This document shows, piece after piece, positions 1 through 8,553 of a stretch of DNA of 64,000 nt; within the stretch, counting starts at the first letter, position 1; each line of letters starts with the position of its first letter. The position numbers were made by a program, and so were the translations under genes. The notes under the pieces were generated by a model. It had not been told where the DNA came from, did not search any database, and was given only the letters and a program-made list of their open reading frames with translations. The stretch covers positions 62,001 through 126,000 of the forward strand of contig JAZKJL010000004.1 of NCBI GenBank assembly GCA_040384325.1. The letters run 5' to 3'. Origin of the DNA: JACMLX01 sp040384325. GTDB taxonomy: Bacteria; Gemmatimonadota; Gemmatimonadetes; Gemmatimonadales; Gemmatimonadaceae.

Positions 1-1
1 C

Positions 2-910
2 GGGCTGGATTCGGCCGCCAGTCGCGTGTACGACGCAGAGTCCGGCCGCGCACTCTTCACGGTGCCCAGCCATCCACTGGCGCGTGTATTCCTCGGAACG
101 GCGGGTTCGGTTCTCGTCAGCTCGCTCGGCGACTCCCTCCTGATCGGGAATGATCGGAGCTCCGGCGTCGAAATCTGGCGGCGGCAGGTCGCAGGCGTGG
201 CATGCACCACATTCTGCGGCGCATTCGCGCGGGTCGACGCCATCGGCGATGAACTGCTCCTGACACGCTTCACGAATCTCGCCTCCTACTTCATCCGCGT
301 TACGCAGGCCGGTAGCGTGACTGTCGTCCCGACGTCGCGCGATGCGTTCCGCTTCGCGTCGACGCCGCTCTACGGGAGGCGTGCCTCGTCTACGGCACCG
401 GTGGTCGTCGCGACGTCTTCCGGAGTAACGTCGCTCGACCCGACGACCGGTGCCACTATCTGGCGAACGCTGTACGAGTCGCTGGTACCCACCGGGTACT
501 ACAGCCTGGCGTCGTCCTACAACGTCACGCAGGACGGGGCTTGGGTGACCGCCCGCATGCTCGATTCGGCTGGCACTGCTGCCGAACCGGCGCGTGAGAT
601 CATCGTCAACGCCAATGACGGCTCTCGTGCGCGGGAACGACTCTTCCCCGGCGAAAGCGGGATCGAACTTCTTCGTGGTGCGTGCGCCACGTCCGGTCAG
701 GTGCGGGTGCTGAGTGACCTGCGTCTGGAGTTCGTCGACGTGCCGACGGGCCGCAGCAGCAGGTCTGACCCCATCCCCGCGCTCGACTGGCTGCGTACGA
801 TCCTCACGACCGGCGGCTTCTATCGAAATACGGCCCTCATCACCGGTCGCCACATCATTGTCCACGACCAGTTCGCGCAGAAGGTGCGAGGGGTCCGCTG
901 CGCGATCTGA
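2..910 (+). CDS. PQQ/WD40-like beta-propeller protein, 5' end cut by the window
   Basis: The reading frame is open from base 2, so the true start lies outside the window; a GTG at 26 is in frame but is probably internal. What is visible is about 300 residues of blade-like repeats with 'sxDxxTGxxxW' character, for example LDPTTGATIWRT and RSSGVEIWRR, typical of PQQ-type (outer-membrane assembly BamB-like) propellers. No catalytic motif is visible. The gene ends before a strong hairpin shared with the convergent DUF1269 gene. It is likely secreted or periplasmic, by analogy with such propellers, but the signal sequence is not in view. The fold is assigned with moderate confidence; the function is unknown. 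Confidence 0.6.
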   Translation, partial: GLDSAASRVYDAESGRALFTVPSHPLARVFLGTAGSVLVSSLGDSLLIGNDRSSGVEIWRRQVAGVACTTFCGAFARVDAIGDELLLTRFTNLASYFIRVTQAGSVTVVPTSRDAFRFASTPLYGRRASSTAPVVVATSSGVTSLDPTTGATIWRTLYESLVPTGYYSLASSYNVTQDGAWVTARMLDSAGTAAEPAREIIVNANDGSRARERLFPGESGIELLRGACATSGQVRVLSDLRLEFVDVPTGRSSRSDPIPALDWLRTILTTGGFYRNTALITGRHIIVHDQFAQKVRGVRCAI

Positions 911-1037
911 TGTCCGCGATGACCAGGCATCAGTCGGTTCGTTCGGCATTCGCGAACCAGCAAATGATCGTGCCGTGCCCGATCGAGCCGGCCGCGTTCG
1001 CGAGACATGTTCGATCGACATTGACCTATCGAAACGG

Positions 1038-1067
1038 AGAACGGCGCCCAATCACGGGCGCCGTTCT
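1038..1067. terminator. bidirectional hairpin terminator
   Basis: A perfect 12-base inverted repeat (AGAACGGCGCCC, arms 1038-1049 and 1056-1067) with a 6-base loop lies between the convergent propeller and DUF1269 genes. The arm ends TTCT on the plus strand and the T-run is short, so it may work in both directions. Confidence 0.7.
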
Positions 1068-1091
1068 GCATTCCACCTCATCGCGCGACGC

Positions 1092-1562
1092 TTACCCGCG
1101 CTTCATCGTCGCCATCGCCGCCGCCAGGTCGGTCTCCTGGCTGGTGCCCAGCACCGTGCCACCGGCCTGCGCGATCACGTCACTGGCACGCTGCACACCC
1201 GCTTCGTCCACCAGTGCGACCAGCATCGAGGTGTTGGTGGTCAACCCCTCGCCCATCTGCTTGAGCAGCGGATCGGGGAAGCCGAGGTCGATGAAGTAGG
1301 CCGCCAACGCACCGCCAGCGGCCAGCGTGATCGTGCCGACGCCAGGCAACAGCAGGCCGGCGATCGCACCCACCAGCGCGCTCTTGCCGATGCCCCAGTC
1401 CTGCGTCTCGTTGAACTCCACCTTGCCGTTCGCATCACGCGTCACGATCGCCACGTTGCCCAAGCTCACCGGTGCGGCCTTCAACAGGTGCAAGGCGGCG
1501 TCGGCGCCACCCGGGGTTTCAAAGCTGGAGATGAGGATCCTGCGCGAGGCCTGTGCGTCCAT
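1092..1562 (-). CDS. DUF1269-family protein
   Basis: A 156-residue protein with the DUF1269 layout: a short N-terminal alpha/beta part (ILISSFETPGGADAALHLL), then a central glycine-rich hydrophobic segment around residues 60-93 (GKSALVGAIAGLLLPGVGTI and on to AAYFIDLG), then a C-terminal alpha/beta part. Members are predicted stress-related proteins of unknown biochemistry, and the central glycine-rich hairpin may insert in or lie on the membrane. The start ATG at 1562 has a GGAG five bases upstream, one of the few ordinary ribosome sites in the window. It is divergent from the CDGSH gene with only 45 bases between the starts. Function is unknown; the family call is fairly firm. Confidence 0.75.
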   Translation of the reverse strand: MDAQASRRILISSFETPGGADAALHLLKAAPVSLGNVAIVTRDANGKVEFNETQDWGIGKSALVGAIAGLLLPGVGTITLAAGGALAAYFIDLGFPDPLLKQMGEGLTTNTSMLVALVDEAGVQRASDVIAQAGGTVLGTSQETDLAAAMATMKRG

Positions 1563-1595
1563 GTCTGCTCCGTGGTAGTGAGGTCTGCCACAAGG

Positions 1596-1601
1596 TAAAT
1601 T
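1596..1601 (+). promoter_or_regulatory. -10 element of a leaderless promoter (CDGSH gene)
   Basis: TAAATT ends 6 bases before the ATG at 1608, so a transcript starting about 7 bases downstream would begin at the start codon. No Shine-Dalgarno sequence is present and no good -35 is visible. Confidence 0.55.
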
Positions 1602-1607
1602 GCCGAG

Positions 1608-1820
1608 ATGGATGTAGCAGACGAGACCACTACGAACGATGTGCGCATTCGGTTACGACACAACGGACCGCTGGTGCTGCAGGGTCCGGTGCGCGTCGTC
1701 GGTGCGGACGGCTCGCTGATCCGCGAGGCGATGTCGATGGCGCTCTGCCGCTGCGGCGCGTCACGTGAATCGCCCTTCTGTGACGGATCGCATCGCGTGA
1801 CGGCCTTCCGCGACGACTGA
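1608..1820 (+). CDS. CDGSH-type iron-sulfur domain protein
   Basis: A 70-residue protein with the CDGSH signature C-x-C-x2-S-x3-P-x-C-D-G-x-H as CRCGASRESPFCDGSH in its C-terminal third (about residues 47-62). The three Cys and one His are the ligands of the labile 2Fe-2S cluster in this family (mitoNEET-like). The N-terminal 40 residues (RLRHNGPLVLQGPVRVVG) form the short beta part usual in small bacterial CDGSH proteins. Bacterial members are thought to act in redox sensing or iron-sulfur transfer, with the partner unknown. Its start is set by the TAAATT hexamer just upstream. The neighbours give no further clue. Confidence 0.88.
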   Translation: MDVADETTTNDVRIRLRHNGPLVLQGPVRVVGADGSLIREAMSMALCRCGASRESPFCDGSHRVTAFRDD

Positions 1821-1912
1821 GCGAGCGCCGCGGCCGGCGACACCGTTCGCCGCCGTCGTCGCCACCGGTCTGGCCGATCCCCAGCGGCCATCCCAATTCG
1901 GCCCCGGCGGCC

Positions 1913-1918
1913 TAGATT
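1913..1918 (+). promoter_or_regulatory. -10 element of a leaderless promoter (114-residue protein)
   Basis: TAGATT ends 7 bases before the ATG at 1926, with TTT continuing after it. The geometry matches the other leaderless starts in this window; there is no ribosome site. Confidence 0.5.
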
Positions 1919-1925
1919 TTCGGCC

Positions 1926-2270
1926 ATGCCATCGCCCATCCGCACCCAGCAGGAAGTGCACACCGCGCTCGACGGTGCCGCCGTGCTGGCCGCCGCCACC
2001 GATTTCTTCACCACGCGCAACGGCATCTACGCCGCGTTCCCCGAGAAGTCCGGCCCCACCTACGTGGCGTTGCGCGGGCAGGGCGGTGAAGAGGTGATCG
2101 TCGGCGTGGCCGAGGTGCCCGGCGGCACACGTGTGACCGGATCGAGTTACATGTTCGACGCCCAGATCGCCCGGTTCCTCGCCATGCTGCCGGCGTACAT
2201 CGCTCCGCCACCGGCCGCCGAGCCTCCGGCGCTGCCCGCCGACGCAACCTCCGGCGCCCCCGCCGCGTAA
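1926..2270 (+). CDS. unrecognised 114-residue protein
   Basis: I do not recognise a family. The first 85 residues look like a compact alpha/beta domain: an amphipathic helix (EVHTALDGAAVLAAATDFF), then strands TYVALRG, EEVIVGVAEV and TRVTGSSYMF, then a helix (FDAQIARFLAML). The last 25 residues are a proline- and alanine-rich tail. There is no signal peptide or membrane segment, so it is probably cytoplasmic. It stands 74 bases before the ubiquitin-like gene of the MoxR operon and may be the first gene of that transcript, although it also has its own leaderless-type promoter. Codon use is like its neighbours. Confidence 0.65.
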   Translation: MPSPIRTQQEVHTALDGAAVLAAATDFFTTRNGIYAAFPEKSGPTYVALRGQGGEEVIVGVAEVPGGTRVTGSSYMFDAQIARFLAMLPAYIAPPPAAEPPALPADATSGAPAA

Positions 2271-2344
2271 AGCAACTGTCCGGGTGCGTGCCGTGCCCAC
2301 AGGGTACGCGCGCCCGTCCCGATCTCCCGCCTCGACGCCACGAC

Positions 2345-2668
2345 ATGCCGCCTTTCGTCAACCAGCTCCGCACTCCAGCGGAGGCGATCTCGCTCGCGCC
2401 GGACGGTGCCGCCGCGATCACGTTCCGGGTGCAGCTGCTGGAGGCGTGGGATGCCGTGCAGGTGCGCGCCGAGCCGGGCACCAGCGTGGCGACGGTGAAG
2501 GCGCGCGCGCTGGCCGTGCTCGCGCCCGACGTACCACAGCCGGGCGACGTGGTGACCAAGCTCGGTGGCTTCGAGATCCGCGACGAGGCCCGGTCGCTGG
2601 CTGACGCCGGCGTGCTGGAAGGTTCCACCCTGCTGCTGCATTTCCGTCGCCGGCAGCCGCTCAAGTGA
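2345..2668 (+). CDS. beta-grasp, ubiquitin-like (YukD/EsaB-type) small protein
   Basis: A 107-residue protein whose residues 24-100 follow the ubiquitin fold in order: strand ITFRVQLL, strand AVQVRAEP, helix TSVATVKARALAVLA, strand TKLGGFEI, then RSLADAGVLEGSTLLLHF. The last stretch closely parallels ubiquitin's RTLSDYNIQKESTLHLVL. The C-terminus is RRRQPLK with no diglycine, and no E1, E2 or JAB gene is nearby, so conjugation is unlikely; it resembles the non-conjugated YukD/EsaB type. I chose ATG 2345; an upstream GTG at 2288 would add 19 unlikely residues. It overlaps the MoxR start by 4 bases (GTGA), so the two are probably translated together. The fold is my reading of the pattern, not a database result. 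Confidence 0.6.
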   Translation: MPPFVNQLRTPAEAISLAPDGAAAITFRVQLLEAWDAVQVRAEPGTSVATVKARALAVLAPDVPQPGDVVTKLGGFEIRDEARSLADAGVLEGSTLLLHFRRRQPLK

Positions 2669-3699
2669 GCACGGCAGCGAGTGCCAGCGTGGCGCACGAC
2701 GGCACGCACGAACCGGCTGCACTGATCGCCGCCGCACAGGCCATGCGTGCGCAGGTGGCGCGCCGCATCGTGGGACAGACCGAGGCGCTCGACGAGATCC
2801 TGCTCGCGATCGTCGCCGGTGGTCACGCGCTGCTGGTCGGCGTGCCCGGCCTCGCCAAGACGATGATGGTGCGCGCGGTGTCGGAGGCGATGCAGCTCGA
2901 CTTCCGCCGCATCCAGTTCACCCCCGACCTGGTGCCGAGCGACATCACCGGCACCGAGCTGCTCGAGGAGGACTCGGCCACCGGTCATCGCGCCTTCCGC
3001 TTCGTCCGCGGGCCGATCTTCGCCAACATCGTGCTGGCCGACGAGATCAATCGCGCTCCCCCGCGCACGCAGGCGGCGCTGCTCGAGGCGATGCAGGAGT
3101 ATCGCGTGACTGCAGCCGGCCAGACGATGCCGCTGCCGGCACCGTTCTTCGTGCTCGCCACGCAGAACCCGATCGAGCAGGAAGGCACCTACCCACTGCC
3201 GGAAGCGCAGCTGGATCGGTTCCTGTTCGACATCCGGGTGGATTATCCCGGCGAGGATGACGAAGTGGGCATCCTGCGCAGCACCACCGGTGCCGCGGCC
3301 GAGCCGCTGGTGCCGGTGCTGGATGCGTTGCAGGTGCGCGCCCTGCAGAAGATGGCGCGCGACGTGCCCGCCTCCGACACCGTGCTTCGATACGCCGCAC
3401 AGCTGGTGCGTGCCACGCGCCCCGGTGATTCGCGGGCGCCCGACCTGGTGACGCGCTACGTGCGCTGGGGGGCCGGTCCGCGCGCCGGGCAGGCGTTGAT
3501 CCTCGGTGCCAAGGCGCACGCACTGCTGGCCGGCCGGGTGGCGGTGTCGCCAGCCGACGTGCAGCGCGTCGCCATCCCGGTGCTGCGTCATCGCGTGTTG
3601 CCGAATTACGCCGCCGAGGCCGACGGCGTGGCATCGGATGCGATCGTGAAGGAGCTGGTGGCGCGCATCGAGCCACCGCGCGGCGCCGTCTCGACCTGA
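2665..3699 (+). CDS. MoxR-family AAA+ ATPase
   Basis: A 344-residue AAA+ ATPase of MoxR type. Walker A is GVPGLAKT (residues 59-66), Walker B NIVLADEIN (about 121-129), and sensor 1 LATQNP with the family hallmark IEQEGTYPLPEAQLDRF follows. The C-terminal lid part includes VRWGAGPRAGQALILGAKA, as in other MoxR proteins. MoxR ATPases act as chaperones that mature or remodel partner complexes, usually with DUF58 and von Willebrand-type proteins encoded beside them, as here. GTG is the start codon, inside a GTGA overlap with the ubiquitin-like gene, and the DUF58 gene begins 15 bases after the stop. Its specific client is unknown. Confidence 0.95.
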   Translation: MSTAASASVAHDGTHEPAALIAAAQAMRAQVARRIVGQTEALDEILLAIVAGGHALLVGVPGLAKTMMVRAVSEAMQLDFRRIQFTPDLVPSDITGTELLEEDSATGHRAFRFVRGPIFANIVLADEINRAPPRTQAALLEAMQEYRVTAAGQTMPLPAPFFVLATQNPIEQEGTYPLPEAQLDRFLFDIRVDYPGEDDEVGILRSTTGAAAEPLVPVLDALQVRALQKMARDVPASDTVLRYAAQLVRATRPGDSRAPDLVTRYVRWGAGPRAGQALILGAKAHALLAGRVAVSPADVQRVAIPVLRHRVLPNYAAEADGVASDAIVKELVARIEPPRGAVST

Positions 3700-3714
3700 C
3701 GTCACGGCCTGCTG

Positions 3715-4602
3715 ATGGCGACGCCGGGACTGCATGACTACGGCGCGTTGCTGGACGCGTTGCGTGGCGCGCGCTGGTCGGCACGCCTGCGGCCGCGTAC
3801 CACCAACGTCGGCGCGCACACCGCCAAGCGCATCGGGCCGAACGTGGAAGTCACGGAATACCGCCCGTATCGCCAGGGCGATGATCCGCGCCGCCTGGAC
3901 TGGAAGCTGCTGGCGCGCACCGATCGCGCCTACGTGCGCCTCGCGCCCGACATCGCCACCTCGCCGACACTGATCCTGCTCGACGGGTCGGCGTCGATGG
4001 GCACCGGGCTCGGTGGCGCGACGAAATGGCGACAGGCCCGCATGCTCTGCGTCGGGTTGGCGGCGGTGGGTCGCGGCGCCGGCGATCCGGTCGGTCTCGT
4101 CATCGCACTCGCCAGCGGCGCGCGACGCCTCGTGCCACGAGCCCGTGGTGACGTGGTGCGCGAGATGATTCGTGTGGTCGATGACGTGAACCCGGCGGGA
4201 TCGGCCGCCGTGGCACCGATGCTCGAAGGCATGCGCGGGATCGAGCGGGTGGTGATCATCAGCGACCTGCTCGGCGATGCCGACGCACTGCTCACGCGGG
4301 GTGCCTCGCTCATCGCGCGCGGTATCGAGGTGATCGTGGTGCACCTCGTGTCGCGCAGCGAACTGCAGCCGGGCGTGGAGCGCGCGGTGGCGGTGGATCC
4401 GGAGGATGCACAACTGCGGCGGCCACTGGCGCGCGGCGCGCAGCGTGCGTACGACCTCGCGTTCGGTGCGTTCCGCGGCACGATGCGGAACCGCTGGCTG
4501 GCCACCGGTGCGCGCTACGTCGAGATCGTGGACGACCAGCCTCCGGCAGATGCCGTACGCACGCTGGTGCGTGCCGCATCGGGCACCGGCGCGGTGCGAT
4601 GA
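3715..4602 (+). CDS. DUF58 domain protein (VWA-like)
   Basis: A 295-residue DUF58 protein. The family hallmark is RPYRQGDDPRRLDWKLLAR (about residues 46-64), followed by a von Willebrand-type MIDAS-like strand LILLDGSASMG (about 84-94) where D-x-S-x-S could bind a metal ion. The rest is an alpha/beta VWA-like domain with strands VVIISDLLG and IEVIVVHLV. DUF58 proteins are regular partners of MoxR ATPases. There is no membrane segment, so it is likely cytoplasmic or peripheral to the membrane proteins that follow. It ends in an ATGA overlap with the BatA-like gene. Confidence 0.93.
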   Translation: MATPGLHDYGALLDALRGARWSARLRPRTTNVGAHTAKRIGPNVEVTEYRPYRQGDDPRRLDWKLLARTDRAYVRLAPDIATSPTLILLDGSASMGTGLGGATKWRQARMLCVGLAAVGRGAGDPVGLVIALASGARRLVPRARGDVVREMIRVVDDVNPAGSAAVAPMLEGMRGIERVVIISDLLGDADALLTRGASLIARGIEVIVVHLVSRSELQPGVERAVAVDPEDAQLRRPLARGAQRAYDLAFGAFRGTMRNRWLATGARYVEIVDDQPPADAVRTLVRAASGTGAVR

Positions 4603-5816
4603 CCTGGCTCGCGCCGTGGGCGCTGGCAGGCGGCGCATTGGGCATGCTCGGCATCGTCGCCGCGCACCTGCTCTCCCGCCAGCGCCCGCGCGCGCTGGCG
4701 CTGGCCACTGCGCGCTTCCTGCCGCCCGGCATGCTGGAGGCCACCACGGTGCAGCGCGTGCCGCAGGATCGCTGGTGGATGCTGCTGCGACTGCTGATCG
4801 TGGCGTTGCTGGCACTGGCGGTGGCACAGCCGGTGTTCACCGGCAGCAAGGTGCCGACGCGCACGGTGTTGCTGCTCGATCGCACGCTGCCGGTCGACGT
4901 GCAGCGCACCGCCATCGGCACACTCTCCGAGTCCGACGTCGTGATCGCGTTCGACACGCTGGCCACGCTGCAACCGGTGTCGGCGCCGGTGGCACAGGCG
5001 TCACGCGCGTCGCTGAGCGCGGCGCTGGGCTTGCTGGTGCGTGTGCGCGATTCGCTCGCGCTCGACGCGACCGAGCTGCGTATCATGGCCGCGTCGCGTT
5101 TTGCGGAGCGCAGCCTCGATCCGGCCACGCGCGAGGTCCGCGCATTGCTGGGTGATGCCATCGGCACGCTGCCGGTGACCGTCGCCGCCGAGCCGGTGCC
5201 GGCGCGCGCGGCCGTCACCGTCCGCGCCGACGGTGACGATCCGATTGCCGCGACGGCGTTGCTGCTCGGCGACAGTGCAGCGGTGGCTGGCACGGTGATC
5301 GATCGACGCGCGACGATCGCAGCCGACGATGCTGCGGTGCAGGAACGCGGTGCGGCGGTCGTGCACTGGCCGGCGCGGGTGGTGAGCGGGGTGCCGGCGT
5401 TGCAGGCGATCACGGTCGGCGGTGCGACGTGGATCGCCCCGCTGCAGCGAGACACCGCCGGCACCGTACCAGCCGGTGCGCAGCCGATCGGATGGTGGGC
5501 CGACGGTACGCCTGCGGTGTGGCGTGACACGAGGAGTGCGGGATGCCGCATCACCGTGCACGCTGCGCTGCCGTCCGCCGGAGATCATGCGTTGTCACTG
5601 GCCGCACAGGCGTGGCTCCGCACACTGGTCACCAGTTGCGAAACCGAACCGTCGGCGTCGCGACCTGCGCCCGCGTGGTTCGCTCCCGCGCCGGCACGAT
5701 CGGCGCTCAACGTGGCGCAGCAGACGCTGCATTCCGGCGTGGCACCGTGGCTCGCCGTTGCGGCCGTGCTGCTCGCCGCCGTCGAGCTGGCGTTGCGCGC
5801 GGTGAAGCGCCCATGA
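4599..5816 (+). CDS. BatA-type N-terminal membrane-domain protein
   Basis: A 405-residue membrane protein. The first 80 residues match the aerotolerance-regulator N-terminal (BatA) domain: a helix WLAPWALAGGALGMLGIVAA, a basic loop (SRQRPRALALATARFLPP), then a second helix WWMLLRLLIVALLALAVAQP. A large extracytoplasmic region follows; its start (LLLDRTLPVD) recalls a degenerate VWA strand without a full MIDAS. A final helix near the C-terminus (VAPWLAVAAVLLAAVELAL) re-anchors it. It overlaps both neighbours by ATGA. Such proteins accompany MoxR and DUF58 in many phyla and form a membrane complex of unclear role. Confidence 0.85.
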   Translation: MTWLAPWALAGGALGMLGIVAAHLLSRQRPRALALATARFLPPGMLEATTVQRVPQDRWWMLLRLLIVALLALAVAQPVFTGSKVPTRTVLLLDRTLPVDVQRTAIGTLSESDVVIAFDTLATLQPVSAPVAQASRASLSAALGLLVRVRDSLALDATELRIMAASRFAERSLDPATREVRALLGDAIGTLPVTVAAEPVPARAAVTVRADGDDPIAATALLLGDSAAVAGTVIDRRATIAADDAAVQERGAAVVHWPARVVSGVPALQAITVGGATWIAPLQRDTAGTVPAGAQPIGWWADGTPAVWRDTRSAGCRITVHAALPSAGDHALSLAAQAWLRTLVTSCETEPSASRPAPAWFAPAPARSALNVAQQTLHSGVAPWLAVAAVLLAAVELALRAVKRP

Positions 5817-7948
5817 CGCCACTGCAACTCGTCGCGCGGCTGGAACGCCTGCAGCGCGCACTGCGCGCGGTGGCCGTCGCCTCGGTGGCGGCGTGGACGG
5901 TGGCCGCTGCCGCGCTGGTGCTCGCCACGGGCGCCATGCTCCGCGTCGCGGTCGGCGCGCCGCCAGCGATGCTCACCTGGCTGATGGCGATCATCGTGTC
6001 GGCGATCGTGGCCGGCTGGCGGTGGCGCGTGCTGCGCCCGGACCGCGTGCAGAAGCTGGACGCAGCGCTGTGGGCTGAGAGTCACGCACCAGCGCTGCGC
6101 TACGCGCTGGTCACGCTGGCGGAACAGGAGCCGACACGAGACGCCGATCCGCTGCAGCGCCGACTGGCGGCGTTCAGCACCGACACGGGTTGGGAAGTAC
6201 CCGTCGGCGAGGCGCTGCAGCGACGCCGGCTGCACGTAGCGGCCCGAGTTGTGGCGGCCCTCGTGCTGCTGGGTGTGGCGGCCTATCCATGGCAGGCGAA
6301 GCGCGTCGTGGCCGCCAACGCCCCGCAGTGGATGGTTGGAGTGGACGACGTGCCTCCGCCGGCTGGCCGCGTCCTGGCGCAAGCCACGTTGCTGCCGCCC
6401 GCATACACGGGGCGCCGCGAGCGGCCGGTGACGTTCGGTGAGACGGTCACCGCGCTGGCGGGGAGCGTGATCCGGATCGATGGTGCCGGTGATTCGACGC
6501 GCGCGACCTTGCTGGTGCAGGAATCGTCGGACAGTGGTGCCGGTGCGGCGCGGGCGGTGTTCCGCGCGCCGCGCGGTGACGGCTGGCGTGGCGACGTGCG
6601 CGTCGGCAGCACGCCGCTGGCGCTGCGACTGCGCGACGCGGTGGGTGAGCGCTGGTTGCTGGTGACACCGGTGATCGACTCCGCCCCCGTCGCCACGTTG
6701 CAACTTCCCGCCGCCGACACGCTGGTGTTCGACACCACCGCACGCCTGCGCCTGGCCGGCACCGTCCACGACGATCTCGCCCTCCGTGACGCGCGCGTGG
6801 AGTACATCATCTCCAGTGGCGGCGGCGAGCAGTTCACCTTCAAGTCGGGTGTGCTCGACGCACGGCGCGGTGCGCTGGGCCGCGACATCAGCGTCGCCAC
6901 CACGCTCGATCTCGGGGCGCTGCGCCTCAAGCCCGGCGACATGATGCACGTGCGCATCACCGCGCACGATGGCAACACGCTCACCGGTCCATCGCTCGGC
7001 ACCAGCGAGACGCGCACCATCCGCATTCCGCGCGCCGACGAACGGGACTCGGTGTCGGTGGACCAGCTGCCACCGACGCCGGTGGACAAGAGCGTGCTGA
7101 GTCAGCGCCAGCTGTTGCTGCTCACGGAGCGCCTGGTGGCACGGATGCCGCGCATCGACCGCGCCACCATGCTGGCCGAGTCGCAGCGCATCGGCACCGA
7201 CCAGGCGCGGCTCCGCAAGCAGGTGTCGGAGATCCTGTTCGCGCGACTCGGTGACAACCCCAGTGGCGAACACGCGCACTTCGCCGGCGACGGGCACGAA
7301 CACACGCCCAGCGACCTCGCCGCGCAGGCGCCGCCGCAGTCGGTGCAGGATTCGGTGTTGCGCGCCGCCGATCGGGCGACGCAAGCCAGCAGCGCACTGG
7401 AGGAGTTGGGTGACGAGACGCCGGTGGTGGCCGTCAACCGCCCGCTCCTCGAAGCCTACAACGCGATGTGGGACGCGACGCGCGCCCTGCAGGGTGGCAC
7501 ACCGCGCGCCGCCATCGAGCCGATGAAGCGCGCACTGGCCGCGATCCAGCGCGCACGCTCGGCGGAGCGCATCTACCTGCGCGGCACACCACCGGCGGCG
7601 GTGATCGACCTCGCCAAGATCCGCCTGATTGGTACCGACTCGGCGAAGTTCGAGGCTCGCCGCGCGCTGGCCGCGCTGCCGTCGCCGGAACGGCGCATCG
7701 CCGAGCGCGTGCTGCGCGGACTGGCGCTGCTCACCGCCCGTGATTCGACGGCGCTGGACTCGCTGCGACTGGTGCGGCTGGATGCCCTCTCCGCCTCGCC
7801 CGCCTTGGCCACCGCGCTCGGCGAGGCGATCGATGCCGTGGAGCGTGGCCGTGATGCCACCGCAGCGTTGCTGCGCGCGCGGCGACTGGCGCTGGCACCG
7901 TGGAAGTCGGCGGCCGGTGCTGCACTGTGGCTGGGCGGTGCGCCGTGA
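5813..7948 (+). CDS. large membrane-anchored protein of the MoxR operon (DUF4175-like layout)
   Basis: A 711-residue protein starting at ATG 5813 in an ATGA overlap. The frame is open further upstream, but that part lies inside the previous gene. Hydrophobic segments lie at about residues 19-46, 53-70 and 143-160, then a long soluble region. It holds beta-rich parts (LRLAGTVHDDLALRDARVEY is typical of this group), then a long helical, charged part with EERLV-type heptads and ALEELGDETPVVAVNRPLLE. The layout is like the DUF4175 proteins found next to MoxR operons, but I cannot confirm the family by eye. A role as a membrane scaffold for the MoxR-DUF58 complex is inference. Confidence 0.7.
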   Translation: MTPLQLVARLERLQRALRAVAVASVAAWTVAAAALVLATGAMLRVAVGAPPAMLTWLMAIIVSAIVAGWRWRVLRPDRVQKLDAALWAESHAPALRYALVTLAEQEPTRDADPLQRRLAAFSTDTGWEVPVGEALQRRRLHVAARVVAALVLLGVAAYPWQAKRVVAANAPQWMVGVDDVPPPAGRVLAQATLLPPAYTGRRERPVTFGETVTALAGSVIRIDGAGDSTRATLLVQESSDSGAGAARAVFRAPRGDGWRGDVRVGSTPLALRLRDAVGERWLLVTPVIDSAPVATLQLPAADTLVFDTTARLRLAGTVHDDLALRDARVEYIISSGGGEQFTFKSGVLDARRGALGRDISVATTLDLGALRLKPGDMMHVRITAHDGNTLTGPSLGTSETRTIRIPRADERDSVSVDQLPPTPVDKSVLSQRQLLLLTERLVARMPRIDRATMLAESQRIGTDQARLRKQVSEILFARLGDNPSGEHAHFAGDGHEHTPSDLAAQAPPQSVQDSVLRAADRATQASSALEELGDETPVVAVNRPLLEAYNAMWDATRALQGGTPRAAIEPMKRALAAIQRARSAERIYLRGTPPAAVIDLAKIRLIGTDSAKFEARRALAALPSPERRIAERVLRGLALLTARDSTALDSLRLVRLDALSASPALATALGEAIDAVERGRDATAALLRARRLALAPWKSAAGAALWLGGAP

Positions 7949-8553
7949 AGTTCACCTTCGCCACCGTGCAGTACGAGTCGGGTGACTGGGATTCGGCGCC
8001 ACTGCTGGCCGCCAACGTGATCGATGCGGTGGCCCGCTACACCAGCATCGACGTCGCACCGTCGGGTGCGATCGTGCCGCTGTCGTCGGAGGCGCTGCTG
8101 CGCTACCCGCTCGCGTACCTCACCGGTCACCTGCCGGTGCGCTTCACCGCCGCCGAACGCGCGATGCTGCGCAAGTACTGCGACCGTGGCGGCCTGCTGT
8201 TCGTGGACGATCACAACCACGACGTGGACGGCGTGTTCCACAAGACCTGCACCGAGGAACTGGGGCAAGCGCTCGGACCGCTGGCGAACATCCCGAACAC
8301 ACATCCGCTCTACAAGGCGTTCTTCACCTTCCGGGATGGTCCACCCACCACGTCGCACGAGTTGAACGGGTGGGGCGACAACCTGGTGCACGATCACCTG
8401 CAGGGCATCGAACGCAATGGCCGCCTGGCGGTGATCTACAGCAGCAAGGACTACAGCTCCGAATGGTCGTTCCATCCGGAGAACAAGAAGTTCCTGTCGG
8501 TGGACAACACGCGCTTCGGCGTCAACCTGGTGGTGTATGCCCTCACGCGCTGA
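7945..8553 (+). CDS. DUF4159 domain protein
   Basis: A 202-residue protein starting at GTG 7945 in a GTGA overlap. It fits DUF4159: opening strand FTFATVQYESGDWDSAP, then PLAYLTGHLPVRFTAAE, the glycine-rich turn YCDRGGLLFVDD, and the ending RFGVNLVVYALTR. The family has a class I glutamine-amidotransferase-like fold and is usually found in MoxR-DUF58-BatA operons; no catalytic Cys-His-Glu triad is evident. This copy lacks the N-terminal membrane helices that are fused to DUF4159 in other bacteria and appears soluble or secreted by an unseen route. Its C-terminus overlaps the next gene by 17 bases. Confidence 0.85.
   Translation: MKFTFATVQYESGDWDSAPLLAANVIDAVARYTSIDVAPSGAIVPLSSEALLRYPLAYLTGHLPVRFTAAERAMLRKYCDRGGLLFVDDHNHDVDGVFHKTCTEELGQALGPLANIPNTHPLYKAFFTFRDGPPTTSHELNGWGDNLVHDHLQGIERNGRLAVIYSSKDYSSEWSFHPENKKFLSVDNTRFGVNLVVYALTR

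Noticed and set aside
2008..4827. A 939-codon open frame on the minus strand across the MoxR and DUF58 genes
   Set aside because: It is the shadow of the GC-rich plus-strand genes: the translation is rich in Arg, His, Ala and Gly without any domain, while the opposite strand carries clear MoxR and DUF58 motifs.
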